Shown in pieces: positions 38,756 through 50,853 of a stretch of 64,000 nt of DNA. Origin of the DNA: Conus ventricosus (lineage: Eukaryota > Mollusca > Gastropoda > Neogastropoda > Conidae); the NCBI GenBank assembly GCA_018398815.1, contig CM031611.1, forward strand, positions 48,831,263 through 48,895,262, written 5' to 3'. Below the pieces are notes generated by a model, which made no database searches, was not told the DNA's origin, and saw only the letters and a list, made by a program, of their open reading frames with translations. Made by a program: the position numbers and the translations under genes. The stretch's first letter is position 1. The number at the start of each line of letters is the position of its first letter.

Positions 38756-39148
38756 AGTTCATATGACAAAATGGAGACAAAATCAGCCAGTGGTGTTGCA
38801 TATCGATTTAATTTTAGTTTGACCAGACGTTGGCGATGGGAAAGTGGACCATTGTGTTTGTACCTTTTGACTTTACTGATTGCAGTTACCATACTGCTGG
38901 CTTTGTTTGACCCAGCTGCCTACATGGAGTTTTCCAAACTGATTAAAAATTTTTTTTATTGAAATTATTAGTGTGATCACCGTTTAAAGGTGAAAAGTGC
39001 TTGAGAGAGAGAGAGAGAGAAGAGTGAGGAGATGGAGTAGAAAGCAGAGGCAAATGAGAAAGATACAGAGAGTGAGTGAGTGAAGAGAGACAGGAGGGTT
39101 AGAGAGAGAGGGAGAGGTGAAATAGGTGAGGCCTACAGATGCATGCAG

Positions 39149-39273
39149 GCACGCATGCATGCATGCATGCATGCGCACACGCACACACACTCACACACGC
39201 TCATACACACGGACACGGACACACACACACACACATACACACACGCACACACGTACACACACACACACACACC
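39149..39273. repeat. (GCAT)n and (CA)n
   Basis: About five GCAT units followed by interrupted CA repeats. Confidence 0.92.
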
Positions 39274-39784
39274 TTTTTTTTCTCTCAGATGATTGATTTG
39301 ATATTTGATCTTAAGAACTAAAAAATTTTCCACTTCTGGTCAGTTTTCAAATTATCTCAGTTTCTCAGATTTAAGGTTAGTCATCAGTTTCTTTTCTTTT
39401 TTTTTCTTTTTTTTTAGGTCGTTTTTGTTCAGTGTTAGTGCAGTCTAGGGTTAACTTGACAATGAACTGGTCTCAGTCATTTTTGTGTGTGTGTGTGTGT
39501 GTGCACGAACGCAATTGTTTGTAGTGACAGAAGCTTTGTTTTAACTCAAATATAGACTGACCAGCACATGAAGTGAAAGTGAAAGAACGGGAATGGGAAG
39601 GCAAAGTTCATGGACAGAGTTTTGAAAGAAAAAAGGCTGCTCTGTTTACAGCCCAGAGTTCATTGGTATCAGGTGGTCGCGTCGCAAGAACAATGCTTTG
39701 GGTTGGTGAAATAAGAAGAATGTTTGAGTTTCATGTCATTTCTCTCTGTGTGTGAGAGTATGCGTGGGCATGAGCGTGGACATT

Positions 39785-39800
39785 GTGTGTGTGTGTGACT

Positions 39801-39843
<43 letters not shown>

Positions 39844-39897
39844 TGAGTGTGTGTGTGTGTGCACGAGCACAAGGGTATATGTGCATGTGTGTGTACA

Positions 39898-39953
<56 letters not shown>

Positions 39954-39966
39954 CGCGTGCGTGCAT
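39785..39966. repeat. (TG)n/(GA)n/(TG)n cluster
   Basis: TG repeats interrupted by a short GA tract, ending GCGTGCGCGTGCG. Confidence 0.93.
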
Positions 39967-41129
39967 GACACGTGTGACTGTGAGCAAGTGCGTGTTACAG
40001 TACCTTTGTAGGGGTCTGTGATGGCCAAAAGTTCAGTGAGAAGAGGGGGGAGTGGGTATAAGGATGGGGGCTAGGGGGATGGTTGAGGAGGACAAGAAAG
40101 GAGGATGAGTATGCAGAGTATGCAAACCTGAACTTATTCTTGCTTCTAATCTACTGGTTACAAAAAATGTACAAAAAATGTTCTCTGATGATGTATCTCT
40201 GTAATAGTGTCTTTACCTTTTATTTATTGGAATGCAGGATTATTTTGTTTACTTTTTTGGGAACGGGGTGGGGGTAAGGGAATGTCTGTGACTCCCCAAT
40301 CGACACCTGTAGTCATACAAACATAATTATGTCAAGTGCAGAAAAGCTGCATTCATGTAGAAGTCACAGCCCAGGAATAAACAAAAGGTGGTGGTGATTT
40401 CTAGCTGTGAGGGATGGATGGGAAAGGGGTTTGGGTGTTTCAGATTATGTAATCAGAGGATGACAGCTTTCTTTGTTCTGGGTTTTATTGTTGTCACTAT
40501 CATCATGTAGAAGATTCAGACTGTGACTTTTTTGTTTTGTTAGATATGCGCTTCAGTCCATATTCATGATTATTCAAAAGAAAAACCAGTGATACAAGAT
40601 TATATTGTGTATGCAATTAAGTTGGCTAATGACGCATAGAAAGTCAGGAAAATCAAGTGAAGAGAGAGAATGAATGTAGTCGGTCTTTACTTCATTATTG
40701 TTGTCGCTTTATGACAAAGACGTGGATCACCAAGGAGTAAAAAGTGGCCATGTGATACTCGTGTTCAGTAGGAACTCATGTTGAGCAGCTTTCTCACCTT
40801 GCAGTTTATACACAGGTTGTCCTTAGCATGGAAAGGTACACCAACAGCAGAATGAAACCATAGCTTTAAAGATAAAAAGTAATTTTGGGGTACCCAGAGC
40901 TCTTGGTATTCGCTCGCTCTGGTTGTCCTAATAGGTCACATTGCTATACAGAAGAGAGTCATTATCAAGGTATTCTTTAATCTACACTAGTTGGGCCTTT
41001 CACTCTCAACTGTGGATATATCCACAGTTAGGGATCATGGGAAACCAGCGACCCATACATATCAGGAATGATTTTTATCTAGAATTTTATTTGTAATTTT
41101 GTTTTTAGAGAATTGAATTGAGTGTTTGT

Positions 41130-41271
41130 AACCCAAATCAAAATTGTAAGCATTGCAGGTTAGAGATGGATAGCATGTCTGATGGAAAGATTTTAACAAA
41201 AACCCAAATCAAAATTGTAAGCGTTACAGGTTATAGATGGATAGCGTGTCTGATGGAAAGGTTTTAGCAAT
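41130..41271. repeat. 71-bp tandem duplication
   Basis: ACCCAAATCAAAATTGTAAG and GATGGATAGC(A/G)TGTCTGATGG recur with a 71-bp period and few differences. Confidence 0.93.
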
Positions 41272-42944
41272 TACAGTTGAGTCAAGGGAAGACAAAAGGT
41301 TAAGTATGTGTAGGGAGCTGCTTCTGGGAATTGTATTGGAGCAGTTACATTCTGCAGGGGTTAACAGGCCTGAAGTATTCTCCCAGATGAAGACGCCATT
41401 GCTTGCTATGCTGCAGTAACGCGTTGTACCTCACCTGTAGGGGACCCATATTGAAACAAAGCACCAGTAATGTTTTTATGTATGTAATAATTTAAAGAAA
41501 AACTGTTCACTTTTATATTAAAGTCTTTAAGTTTAGTTGGGTGCTAAGACTTATAAGATGGTATTAACAGAAAATGAGAACTAAACATTACATTTTACAG
41601 ACCACTATCGTCATTGCAAAGATCAGATCGGAAAGTGTCTCCCTCGTTATGTTCCATATATATATACTGTATAAATATAGATCGAGTTGAAATTCTTGCA
41701 AGTGTAAATTGCAGTGTGTGCTGCATTTTCTCAGTTGTCAAGTTGCTGCTTGTTTTACTTCATTTCCATCATCAAGGGGCTGTTTATTCTGTTGGTTTTT
41801 TTTTTCCTTCTCCATTACCTTTAGGGGTGTTGTCATTATTATGGCTTTAGAAGTGATTTTAATGTCCTGAAGTTTCAGAAATATGTTAACATTTTAAAGA
41901 TCGTGTAGCTTGGGATGGAGAAGCATCTATATCATGTTTGTATGATGATCGTGTCTAGTTTCCTTTGGATTTTGTTTTTCTGTATATTTCTGTCTGATTA
42001 TTCAGAAAGAAGGAACTGAATGGAGGGAGGAAGAAATTTAGGAAGCTAGGTACACTTGTGGGGAAAAGTGGGAAAAAAAAACATAAAAAAAGCAGTGAAC
42101 ATGAGCATATACATGGAACCGCAATCATTCAAGAAACTCACCTCCCCACCTCCTACTCGCATCCCTCGCTCACACACACAAGCACACCTGTATCTCATTT
42201 GATCTGCTGGATTTTTGTGGCTACCTAAATTACAGAGAGTAGAGTGAGAAAATATAATACAATATATGGAGAGAAGGAAAGTGAGAGAGGAAGGGAGAGG
42301 GAGGTGTTCTGTTTGTTTTTTTGTTTTCAAAATACAAGGCATACTACTTTCACATTAATGTTGATGTTCATTCCCAGATGACACAGAATTGGTTTTAGAG
42401 GGTGAAACTCCTTTCCATTTTTAAAGTCACTGTTGGGCACATTTTGAGTCAAGGAACATGGAGGTGGGGGAAGTGGGGAAGGGGGGGGGGGGGATGACTG
42501 TTTCTTTGGAGTTTCTTCTTCTTTTGTTATTATTTTTTAACCATTCAACAGTTCAAATATACTGCGCATGATATCATTATTTCAACAAGCGCTTTCATGT
42601 TGAATCAGACTGACACAGAAACGTGGATGTGTACAGTAGTTGTTTGTTAAAAAAAGAGCAAGGCACCATTGGGGCAGGATGAGGGAATTGGAGGTAACTA
42701 GGCTGTCAGTGCATGATGGATGGGAGTTGGTTGCAGCCAGACTGAGCTAATTGCATTGACCCAACCTTTGACATCACTCAGGGGAAGTGCCAGTGTGAGG
42801 CGTTTAAAAGGCCCCCATGTAGATTCACCCACCCCAGGACATTTTTTTTGGCTATGCGCTGTCCAGATTTTACCAGCAAAGTGTTGGTAACACTGCATCA
42901 CAGTTTGGTTTTGGAAGGCCTGAGGTTCAAAGCTTCAACTGAGA

Positions 42945-43215
42945 TGTGGTCGGCTGAATGGGTAAAGCATTCCTGTCTTGATCCAAAGGTTTTTGGTTCA
43001 ATCCTGGCATGAGACAGCTAGCATGGGAATCTGTGCGTTCTTCCCATCCTGTCCAAGTCCTTTGGATGACACTGTGAACCAAGGTCCAGTGTGTGGCTGC
43101 ATTCAGTAATAAAAAAGACAAAAAAACAAAAAAAAACTTGTACCATGTAAAACCATTTGCCATCCTTCATAGAAAAGCAGCCAATTTTTGTCAGTGGGAC
43201 GGATGACATGGTCTT
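42945..43215 (+). mobile_element. Diverged tRNA-derived SINE copy
   Basis: The head has GCTGAATGGGTAAAGC (A-box region) and TTGGTTCAATCC (B box). The body shares GATGACACTGTGAACCAAGG-like sequence with the SINE at 50.3 kb (GAATGAGACTATAAACCGAG there) and a similar downstream TGTAAAACC-CATC segment, in the same order. The left boundary is inferred from the head; the right boundary is uncertain. Confidence 0.65.
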
Positions 43216-43615
43216 AAAAACGAGAATATGCATACTGGTGTAATGTCTAAACATCATTTATTAAGTCAGAATGTGGTTACCATCATGTAGGGATTTGAAA
43301 ACATCACCCAAAAATTTTGCCGTTGATCATCTTTGAAATTTAATCAAGGCTCAAGGAAGAAGAAAAAAACTTCTGTTGTGTCCGCTTTTTTTGCTGATTG
43401 TTGTATTTTTGTCAACTTCTCCTGTTCAGGATATGTGCTGTAGGTTTTGTATGAACCCCAGGCGGGAGATAGAAACCATGCAAGCCAAAGACTCCATCAG
43501 CCTAATCAGATTTCACCAGGGTATGAAAATAGCCCTGTAGCCAACCTCCACAGTGCAGAGGTTGTGTGTCATGGCTTGCAGACTGGGTCGATGTGAGTTC
43601 AAACTCCCATCGGTG

Positions 43616-44480
43616 GGATTCTCTGGTGGGATCTTGCGCCCCAGCTGGCTTCTATCCAGAGTAGTGTGCGGGATGGGGGGGGACAGGAACCATGCAGACA
43701 CAAATGCCAAATTCTGGTTTCACAACTATCAGAACTTTTGGACAAGAGCTAGCACACAGAATACAAATGAGTTGGCATTAGTATGACATCTGCTTTATGT
43801 GCAGGGTGAACTTGAATTCTAGGAAGAAGAAATGTCCTGAGGGGAAAGTGAACACTTCTTACATTGGAAAGACATGATGAAAACTTGTTTTTGATGATTA
43901 GTTAGGAATGAACTCTAGTCAGAATATAGGGGGCATTGTCATACTCCAATGTTTGGCAGTGAGGAGAAACATTTCAAGGAGTGAATCTGGCTGTGTCGTA
44001 ATTGCAGTGGGAACATTCCTGAAAAGGCACACACAAAGTATTTCATTTTGCACTGAGTTCTGCTGATGTAAACACATTGACTGATTAATTAACACAAGTG
44101 TTCGTTGGTGTACATGTTTGTGAAAAGTCAACAGCCCTGAGAAACGTATTGATTTCTATGCCAAGTATTTTGCTGATTTTTTAAAATCAAAATGTGCTAT
44201 TATGTTTGCGCCCTGGTGTCTTTTCTCATCTAAGAGCTTGTAATTTTTTTGGGGGGTCGCGATCATGAAAAAAAAAATTCAAAAGGGGAAAATGTACGAA
44301 GAAAGAATGAAAAGGACAGAAAAAAAAAGAAAAAAAGCAAGATGTGAGTAGCCTGAGGGGAGTGACAAGATTTAATGGGATATTATGAAATGGGGATCAT
44401 GTAGAATGTTCAATGTTATTTGCTTTTTTTTTCTCTTTTTTTGTGGATGGGGGAGATAGGCAGGAACAAAGAGGGTGATT
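43616..44480. repeat. Copy A of an 870-bp direct duplication
   Basis: Runs from TCTCTGGTGGGATCT to GGGGGAGATAGGCAGGAA. It shares long blocks with copy B, including AACCATGCAGACACAAATGC and AAGGCACACACAAAGTATTT. Two or three diverged regions separate the blocks. Confidence 0.92.
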
Positions 44481-44487
44481 GTGTGGT

Positions 44488-45356
44488 ATTCTCTGATGGG
44501 ATTTAGCAGTCCTAGCTGGCTTCTACCTAGAGTAGTGTGTGCAAGGGCTCAGATGTGGGGACTGGAACCATGCAGACACAAATGCCAAATTCTGGTTTCA
44601 CAACCTATCAGAACTTTTGGACAAGAGCTAGCACACATGACATTTTTCCCCCTCTGAATTCAAGTTCACCCAGCACATATGGCAGATAACATACTAATGC
44701 CAACTCATTTGTATTCTGTTATCTGCCATATGTGCTGGGTGAACTTGAATTCAGAGGGGAAAAAATGTCATTTGAGGTGAAAGTGAACACTTCTTCCATT
44801 GGAAAAGACAACATGAAAACTTTAAAGAAAAAAATGATTAGTTAGGAGCGCACTCTAGTCATAACCTGGGGGGCATTGTCATACTCCAATGTCTGGCAGT
44901 GAGGAGAAACATTTCAAGGAGTGAATCTGGCTGTGTCGTAATTGCAGTGGGAACATTTCTGAAAAGGCACACACAAAGTATTTCATTTGGCACTCAAGAA
45001 GTGTTTGTTGGTGTGCATCATACTGATTTCTGTGCCAAATATTGTGCTGATTCCTTATCAAAATGTACTTGCTATGTTTGCGCACTTGTGTCTCTGTCTC
45101 TGTCACCCGAACGCATGTTTTGTTGTTGTCATAGTGAGGAAAAAGAAATTAGAAATGGGAAAATGTACAAAGAAAGAAAGAAAAGACAGAAAAAAGAAGA
45201 TAAGCAAGGAGGTGTGCTTAGCCTGGGGGGAAGTGACAAGGTTTGATTGAATACTACATATTAGGGCCCATGTAGAATGTTCTAGTGTTATTTGCTTAAA
45301 AAAAAAGAAAAAGTGTATGGGGGGAGATAGATAGGAATGAAGAAGGTGATTGGGAA
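44488..45356. repeat. Copy B of the 870-bp direct duplication, with internal inversion
   Basis: It directly follows copy A and is collinear with it, except that a hairpin (44637-44771) replaces the matching simple stretch of copy A. Confidence 0.92.
44637..44771. repeat. Inverted repeat: 55-nt arms, 25-nt spacer
   Basis: Arms 44637-44691 and 44717-44771 are reverse complements at 54 of 55 positions (ATGACATTTTT... and ...AAAAAATGTCAT). The spacer carries the reverse complement of a segment found in direct orientation in copy A near 43758. Confidence 0.97.
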
Positions 45357-46427
45357 GGGGCGCAAGTGCAGTACACAAGGGTTTACATACGTGCAAGTCT
45401 GTGCATCCTCTTGCCTAATCTGCCTCACACTGGCTGTGTGTGACTGGTGAATAGCTGTTGAACTGTGCCTGTGTAGGGGAAGAAAAAAAGAGAGCGAGCG
45501 TTTGATTGACAGGATTGTCACACATGATTCAGAAAGTGTGAAAGGGTGTTTTTTTTTCTCTCCAGTTATTCCTTATTGCTTTTATTTTTGTTTATATGTG
45601 TGGGAGTGGGTGTGTGTCTGTGTCTTTGTGTGTACGTGTGTGTATCTTTAAAAAAAAAACAACTCTTTTTATACATTTACAGCATCAGCGCATTTTAAGG
45701 GGTGGTCTGGGGAGTGATGGAGGAGGCGGTGAAGGAGGACTTGGGACAGGGAGTGGGTGGAGAGAAGGGATAGGGAATGGGGATGGGAGGAGGGTAAAGA
45801 TGGGAAGGACAGGGGGTCCTGAATGACAGGAAGCTGGGGGTGAGAAGGGGGGGAGGTTGAAAGAGGAGGAGGAACATGGTAAGGGGGGACAGCGTTTGTG
45901 TGAAGGCAGGAGAGAGAGTTAAGTGGAGGAGAGATGCACCATCACCATACACTATGGGTATTGTTGGTTGCTGGGCGGGTTTATGTTTCAGATACCTGAT
46001 GGTTTAAACTCTGCACTCTGACTCGTCATTTCCTCTGACATTTACAGCTGGAGTTGTAGCTGAAGGAAAAATGCAGAGGGGACAAAAACAGCTGTTTTAA
46101 ATGGTCATGCTTCAATGCGTTTGAAGTTTGAGAGGATGGTTGTGTGTTGTAGCACATGTACGTTCCTCAATCCGTCGATGTAAAGGTCAATTGTGCCATA
46201 CCCAAGATAATGATCTGGCGCTTGGTGCATGACAGTCACAAAGAACAACAAGTGGAAAAATGTCAGTATATGTGAATTATTGAATAAACATGAGTTTGAA
46301 GGAATCGGGTAAAAAAAATATATGAATTGTTTTAAAATATGCATTTTGAAGTAATCGTATCAAAATATAAAAATTGTTTCAAACATGCATAGACATAACA
46401 TCTGCACATAAAACGCCATGATAACTA
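45357..46427. other. Intergenic DNA, no gene seen
   Basis: Includes a G-rich stretch at 45700-45910 (GGGA/GGAGG-like) and otherwise AT-rich sequence. Confidence 0.5.
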
Positions 46428-46641
46428 CAGCCTTTGTCAAAAGAAACGCGAAACGATCTCCAACGAAGCGACCCAAAAGGCTAGTTTGAAACGGACCATA
46501 GCTGACCTGGACGGCAGACAGTTCAATGTCACATTTCCCGTGTTTGGTGTCTGCGTACGTGCAAGCATGCATAGTCGATAAAAACACTCCACGCATGAGT
46601 GTATCCGGAGAGAGAAAGTGACAGAAAGAGGGACGAAGAGA

Positions 46642-47036
46642 CACAAAAGTGAGAGAGAGAGAGACAGAGAAAGAGAGACAGAGAGAGGGGAGAGAGAGGG
46701 GGGGAGAGAGACAGAGAGAGGGGGGAGAGAGAGAGGGGGGAGAGAGAGAGAGGGTAGAAAGAGACAGAGAGAGGGGGAGAGAGAGAGGGGGGAAGAGACA
46801 GAGAGAGGGGGGAGAGAGAGAGGGGGGAGAGAGACAGAGAGAGGGGGAGAGAGAGAGGGGGACAGAGACAGAGAGAGGGGGAGAGAGAGAGAGGGGGGAA
46901 AGAGACAGAGAGAGGGGGAGAGGAGAGAGGGGGAAAGAGACAGAGAGAGGGGGAGAGAGAGAGGGGGAAAGAGACAGAGAGAGGGGGAGAGAGAGAGGGG
47001 GGAAAGAGACAGAGAGAGGGGAGAGAGAGAGAGGGT
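46642..47036. repeat. Purine-rich minisatellite, about 10 units of 33-37 nt
   Basis: Units are marked by GACAGAGAGAGGGGG. The GACAG marks fall near 46677, 46710, 46763, 46797, 46833, 46867, 46904, 46939, 46973 and 47008. The + strand is almost all purine. The long Ser/Leu/Pro and Arg/Glu/Gly frames through it are by-products. Confidence 0.95.
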
Positions 47037-47135
47037 CTGAAGGGACATGACAGAAATCAACTCTGTTTGGATTTCGAATTGGTCCTGAAAAGGACCGAGG
47101 TAACAGCAGAACGGGACATGGGATAGTGCATGCTG

Positions 47136-48139
47136 TCAATATCTGGTTTGACGCCCTGCGTTGTTGATGACCAATCGGCAGCGGTTCGGCATGGAGACCA
47201 CTAAGCGCTGCAGGAAAGCTGGTGGAATTCTGTTCCACTGTCGGACAATTTCTTGTTGGAGTTCGACGGCGTTTCCTGGTCGGCGGGGTTGTTTGTTAAT
47301 GCTGCGCTTCAAGTATGCCCAGACTTGTTCCATGGGATTTAAGTCTGGACTGCAAGCGGCCAAACCATTGTGGGAATTTGATTCCGTCGTAGAAATTGTT
47401 GCGTGGCTTGTGCAGCATGTGGCCGGGCATTGTCATGTTGAAACTCGTGAGCCTGGTTTCTTTGGAAGAAAGGGACAACTGGCTGCAGCACCTGATTGAT
47501 GTAATGTGCTGCATTCACCCCTCCTCCCCGACCTCGCTGCAGCTGAAAAAAACCGGGCTACAAGCTGTTGACCGTACATGGCCACCCCACATCATGACTG
47601 ATGGTCCACCCAAAATTGTGTCCTTGATGTGACGGGCATTTAAAGCGGACCCCGTGGTCTCCAGACCCGATCATTGTTATCAACCTTGTCAACGCAGACT
47701 CGGCATTTCGTCACTGAACAGCACTTCATTCCATTCTGCTGCCCAGTTCGCGTGTTGATTGGCCCAGTTCTGCCGATGGAGTCTGTGTTGTGCAGTCAAT
47801 CTCGAACCCGATATGGACGGCGACAAAAAAGGTGGTTTCGACGCAGCAGACGAATTATTGTCGATGGCGACGTGTTGTTGTGCCTGGCAGTGGTGGAAGC
47901 GCTTTGGTAGGGGTCATTCCTAAATGAGCGCACCACCTGTTCTCGTGTCCGTGCGGTCAACGCTTGTGGTCGGCCTGCTCGTGGAGCGTCCTGCTGTGGA
48001 GCCAGTCACCAGATAGCGGTTCCTCAGTCGATAAATTGTCGAGTGGTGGACATTCAGTCTGGCTGCGATCACCTGGGCTGACGGCCTGCGTACAACTACC
48101 AATGGCCCGTTCTCTGTCATTTTTCGTGAGACGCGGCAT
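47136..48139 (-). pseudogene. Tc1-like DD34E transposase, degraded
   Basis: Read on the minus strand from MPRLTKNDRERAIG at 48139. A helix-turn-helix stretch follows in a second frame (AQVIAARLNVHHSTIYRLRNR). Further on are WNEVLFSDE (first catalytic Asp), QHDNARPHAAQATQQFLRRN (second Asp) and SPDLNPMEQVW (third acidic residue, Glu). Counting across one frameshift, 34 residues separate the second Asp from the Glu, the Tc1 signature. The gene ends near 47136. Several frame changes make it non-functional. Confidence 0.9.
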
Positions 48140-48456
48140 CTTGCTTTTTTACCTGTGTGTTGCACCTTTGATGCGCTCCTGTTTTTCAACCCATTTCAGT
48201 TTGGAGATGTGAGCAGTATTCTGAGCAGGAGCATCTTTTTCACGGGTTGTGTCTTGGCTACAGTGTAGAAGCTTGAACAACGGCAATAGCAGTTCCCACG
48301 TGCCACACTGACCACAGCCGAATCTGATGAAAACGAAAGCACATAAGAAACCAGTCTTCAGCATGCCTGACCCACAGACCAGACTCCACAGTATAGTCTG
48401 TTTCCAGAAGCGACAGTAAAGGATTGTTTTTCGCGTTTCTTTTGACAAAGGCTATA

Positions 48457-50300
48457 TATATACAGTGTACAAGTTTATCTCATACAGTGCACTTGCACCT
48501 GTAACACGGGACAGTAGCAAATAGCATGAAAAATACAGCGTGACAGAAATGCAGACTGAAAGTTAACACAGTTGTTGTATAGATAAGAATTAAGTGCCCT
48601 CACCTTCCAGTCCTGCTCCATTGTTGTGGTGGTCTGTTTTCTGTCTTTTTTTTTAACTGTATAAAAGGCGACTGCATTGTCATTACTCAAATTTAGGGCA
48701 GTGTGTCCCAGACAGCTGGTGCGTAGGAAGAAAAAGGAGCAAAAAGTTGTGGTTTTCTTAAGAGGTGTAGGCAGAACAAAAATTGTGAGTCAGTCAGTGT
48801 CGGGGGCTGCTACCTGGATGGACTATAGATAGGCAGTCAGAAGGTCAGAAAGATAGGCAGGGGAAAGGCCAGAGATAAAGTCCTAGAAAGGTATGGTTAA
48901 CAGAGGCCACTGAACGTTGGGCTGTCAACTGAATTGCTACCAGGAGCTAGAAAGTTCTTGTTTATCGCTCAGACCGGACTGACTGTGCAGTGCTGCCAAT
49001 GCCAAGAAGAAGAGAGAAACTAAAGCCAGGGTATAAAAGCAAGTCTGATGGTCAGTGCTTGTGACAGCAGATGTAATATGGAGTTGATAATTTTATGCAG
49101 AGTGTAGCTTCAAAGGGCTGTGTGAAGCAGGAAACAAAACCATCTTCAGTTTCTGTTGAAAGAATACTCTTCATGTGTTTTCCATTCAAGGACTGTTAAA
49201 GTTTTTGTATGGCTTGCTATTAAAAACATTGTTCCCTTGAAAAGATAAATGTGAGCACTTGTTATCCCCCAGCCCTAAGTTTGAATGCGTTGAAAGTACT
49301 TTCTGTTTAGTCTTTTGGCAGCAGATCTAAGACGGGTGGAAATGAAAGGTTGACTATGAGGGATGAGTAGTTGTGGTTTGTGTTTGTGGTCATGTTATAA
49401 AGTGAGAAGAGGAAGCAGGAAGAGCAGCATTTGTTTTTGTTTGTTGTTCTCAGATAGGCTGTAAAATCCATTGTTTTACACCATCAGCGCATTATTGGCT
49501 TTTTTCTCTCTTCCTGATGTCATCATTTCTTTTTTTCTGAAAATATTGTTGATGAGGAACTTTCAGGTTTGATATGGGAAGAAAGAGTACATATAAAATC
49601 ATAAACCATGCATGAATGTAAAATCATAGCTTCTGTCTCTCCCCCCCCCCCTCTCTCTCTCTCTCCCCCTCCATCCCTCCCTCTCTCTCTCCTCACCCTT
49701 TTCTCCCTGTCTGCCTCTCTCTCTCATGTCCCCCTTTCTTCCTTTCTGTCAACATGGTTGGCATATACACACCTGTATCGGCATCTTTTCGTGTTAAACT
49801 TGACCTTCCAGTTTTTTCATCTCTTATTTTGTGTCAATCGAATCATTGACTGTTTGGGTTATCGGGAGGGTGGTGTTTCTTTAACTTTTGTCTTTCTTGT
49901 GTCTATTAATTCAGCAAACTTTCAGGGTCTGGGGAGGCGGTGTTTTATACCATGTGTATAACCAGAAAGGGGGGTCATACTTGCAGACAGAGGGGGAAAC
50001 CTGGCTTCCCAAATACAGGGAGGCTTGCACTGAGGTCATCCAACGAAGCCAAAGGTTAATGGACAAGCACTCACTCCCTGATAGTCGAGGTGCAGGGTCT
50101 TGTCCTGGCACCAATCTCCTCCCCTCTTCATCTGTCCTATTGATGATAGTGTGCGCTGGCCGCCAGACTGATGAATGCTGACCATGTCTGGAATGGGCCT
50201 GGCAGCAGGAGGAAGGATGGCAGGTGGTGCAGCTGGCTGCCCCCTGTGCATTGTAGTGCATCGTTCCTGCTTTCTCCCAGCTTGCTTTGCTCTCTTTCTT
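48457..50300. other. Intergenic DNA
   Basis: Mostly unique sequence, with a C/CT-rich tract at 49640-49730. A protein-like open stretch near 49.93-50.09 kb is described in the findings. No confirmed gene. Confidence 0.45.
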
Positions 50301-50311
50301 GGAGACTTGTT

Positions 50312-50817
50312 GTACACTAGCTTGTTGGTAGAGCGCCTGAATCGTAATCTTGGTGATCCTGGGGTTGGGGGTTCGAACCTCCGCCGGGGCGTTTTGGTAC
50401 AGGGGGATTTTTCCCTCGGAGTTAACATTGGTTCTGACTCCATTTCCCATACAGTCCTTCGAATGAGACTATAAACCGAGGTTCCATGTGTGAACGCACG
50501 CATAACATCTTGCACACACGTAAAATCCCATCACCAACTTTCGGAAGAGTAGGCGAATTTGGCCGTTGGTATGGATGACACGTTACACATAGCATGCACC
50601 CTGCGTGAGAAATGGAAAGAATGAAGGAAGTAAGGAAAATGAGTGATCGATATTGAACGATATATGACTGGATGACATGGGAAACGACTGAATGAAGCGC
50701 CAGCTGGCAGCTCTTCAGTCGGCACTACCAAGGTAGGCAGCCCGTTGTGTAAACGAGTGTTGATTGTAAAGCGCTTAGAGCTTGGCCTCTAGCCGAGAAT
50801 AGGCACTATATAAGTAT

Positions 50818-50853
<36 letters not shown>
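50312..50853 (+). mobile_element. tRNA-derived SINE with (ATT)n tail
   Basis: The head shows TAGCTTGTTGGTAGAGCG (A box at 50318) and GGTTCGAACCTC (B box at 50370), the internal promoter of RNA polymerase III. A body of about 430 nt follows, then TTGTAAAGCGCTTAGAGC, GGCACTATATAAGT and a (TTA)n tail at 50819-50853. The GCGC...TATATAA-like 3' end with a short ATT tail is familiar from marine invertebrate SINEs. The left edge is set by the head; I did not find a target duplication. Confidence 0.85.

Larger units (their letters stand above)
38756..42944. other. Intergenic DNA with simple repeats
   Basis: Contains (GA)n near 39.0 kb, GCAT and CA repeats, TG/GA repeats at 39.78-39.97 kb, a 71-bp duplication at 41.13 kb and a 13-nt G run at 42481. 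No gene is visible. Confidence 0.5.
46428..48454 (-). mobile_element. Tc1-like DNA transposon (2.03 kb), inactive
   Basis: Terminal inverted repeats of at least 25 bp begin (C/T)AGCCTTTGTCAAAAG at 46428 and, inverted, at 48454. TA dinucleotides at 46426-46427 and 48455-48456 fit the TA target duplication of Tc1/mariner elements. The transposase remnant is on the minus strand. A 400-bp purine-rich minisatellite sits between the left repeat and the transposase 3' end, making the element longer than a typical Tc1 copy of about 1.6 kb. Confidence 0.92.

Noticed and set aside
46360..47238. 292-codon minus-strand frame and two + strand frames of 133-140 codons
   Set aside because: They read through the purine-rich minisatellite and give only Ser/Leu/Pro or Arg/Glu/Gly repeats. 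They are inside the Tc1-like element.
50312..50385. Possible functional tRNA gene
   Set aside because: The A and B boxes are present, but a complete cloverleaf could not be made and the sequence runs straight into a SINE body and tail.
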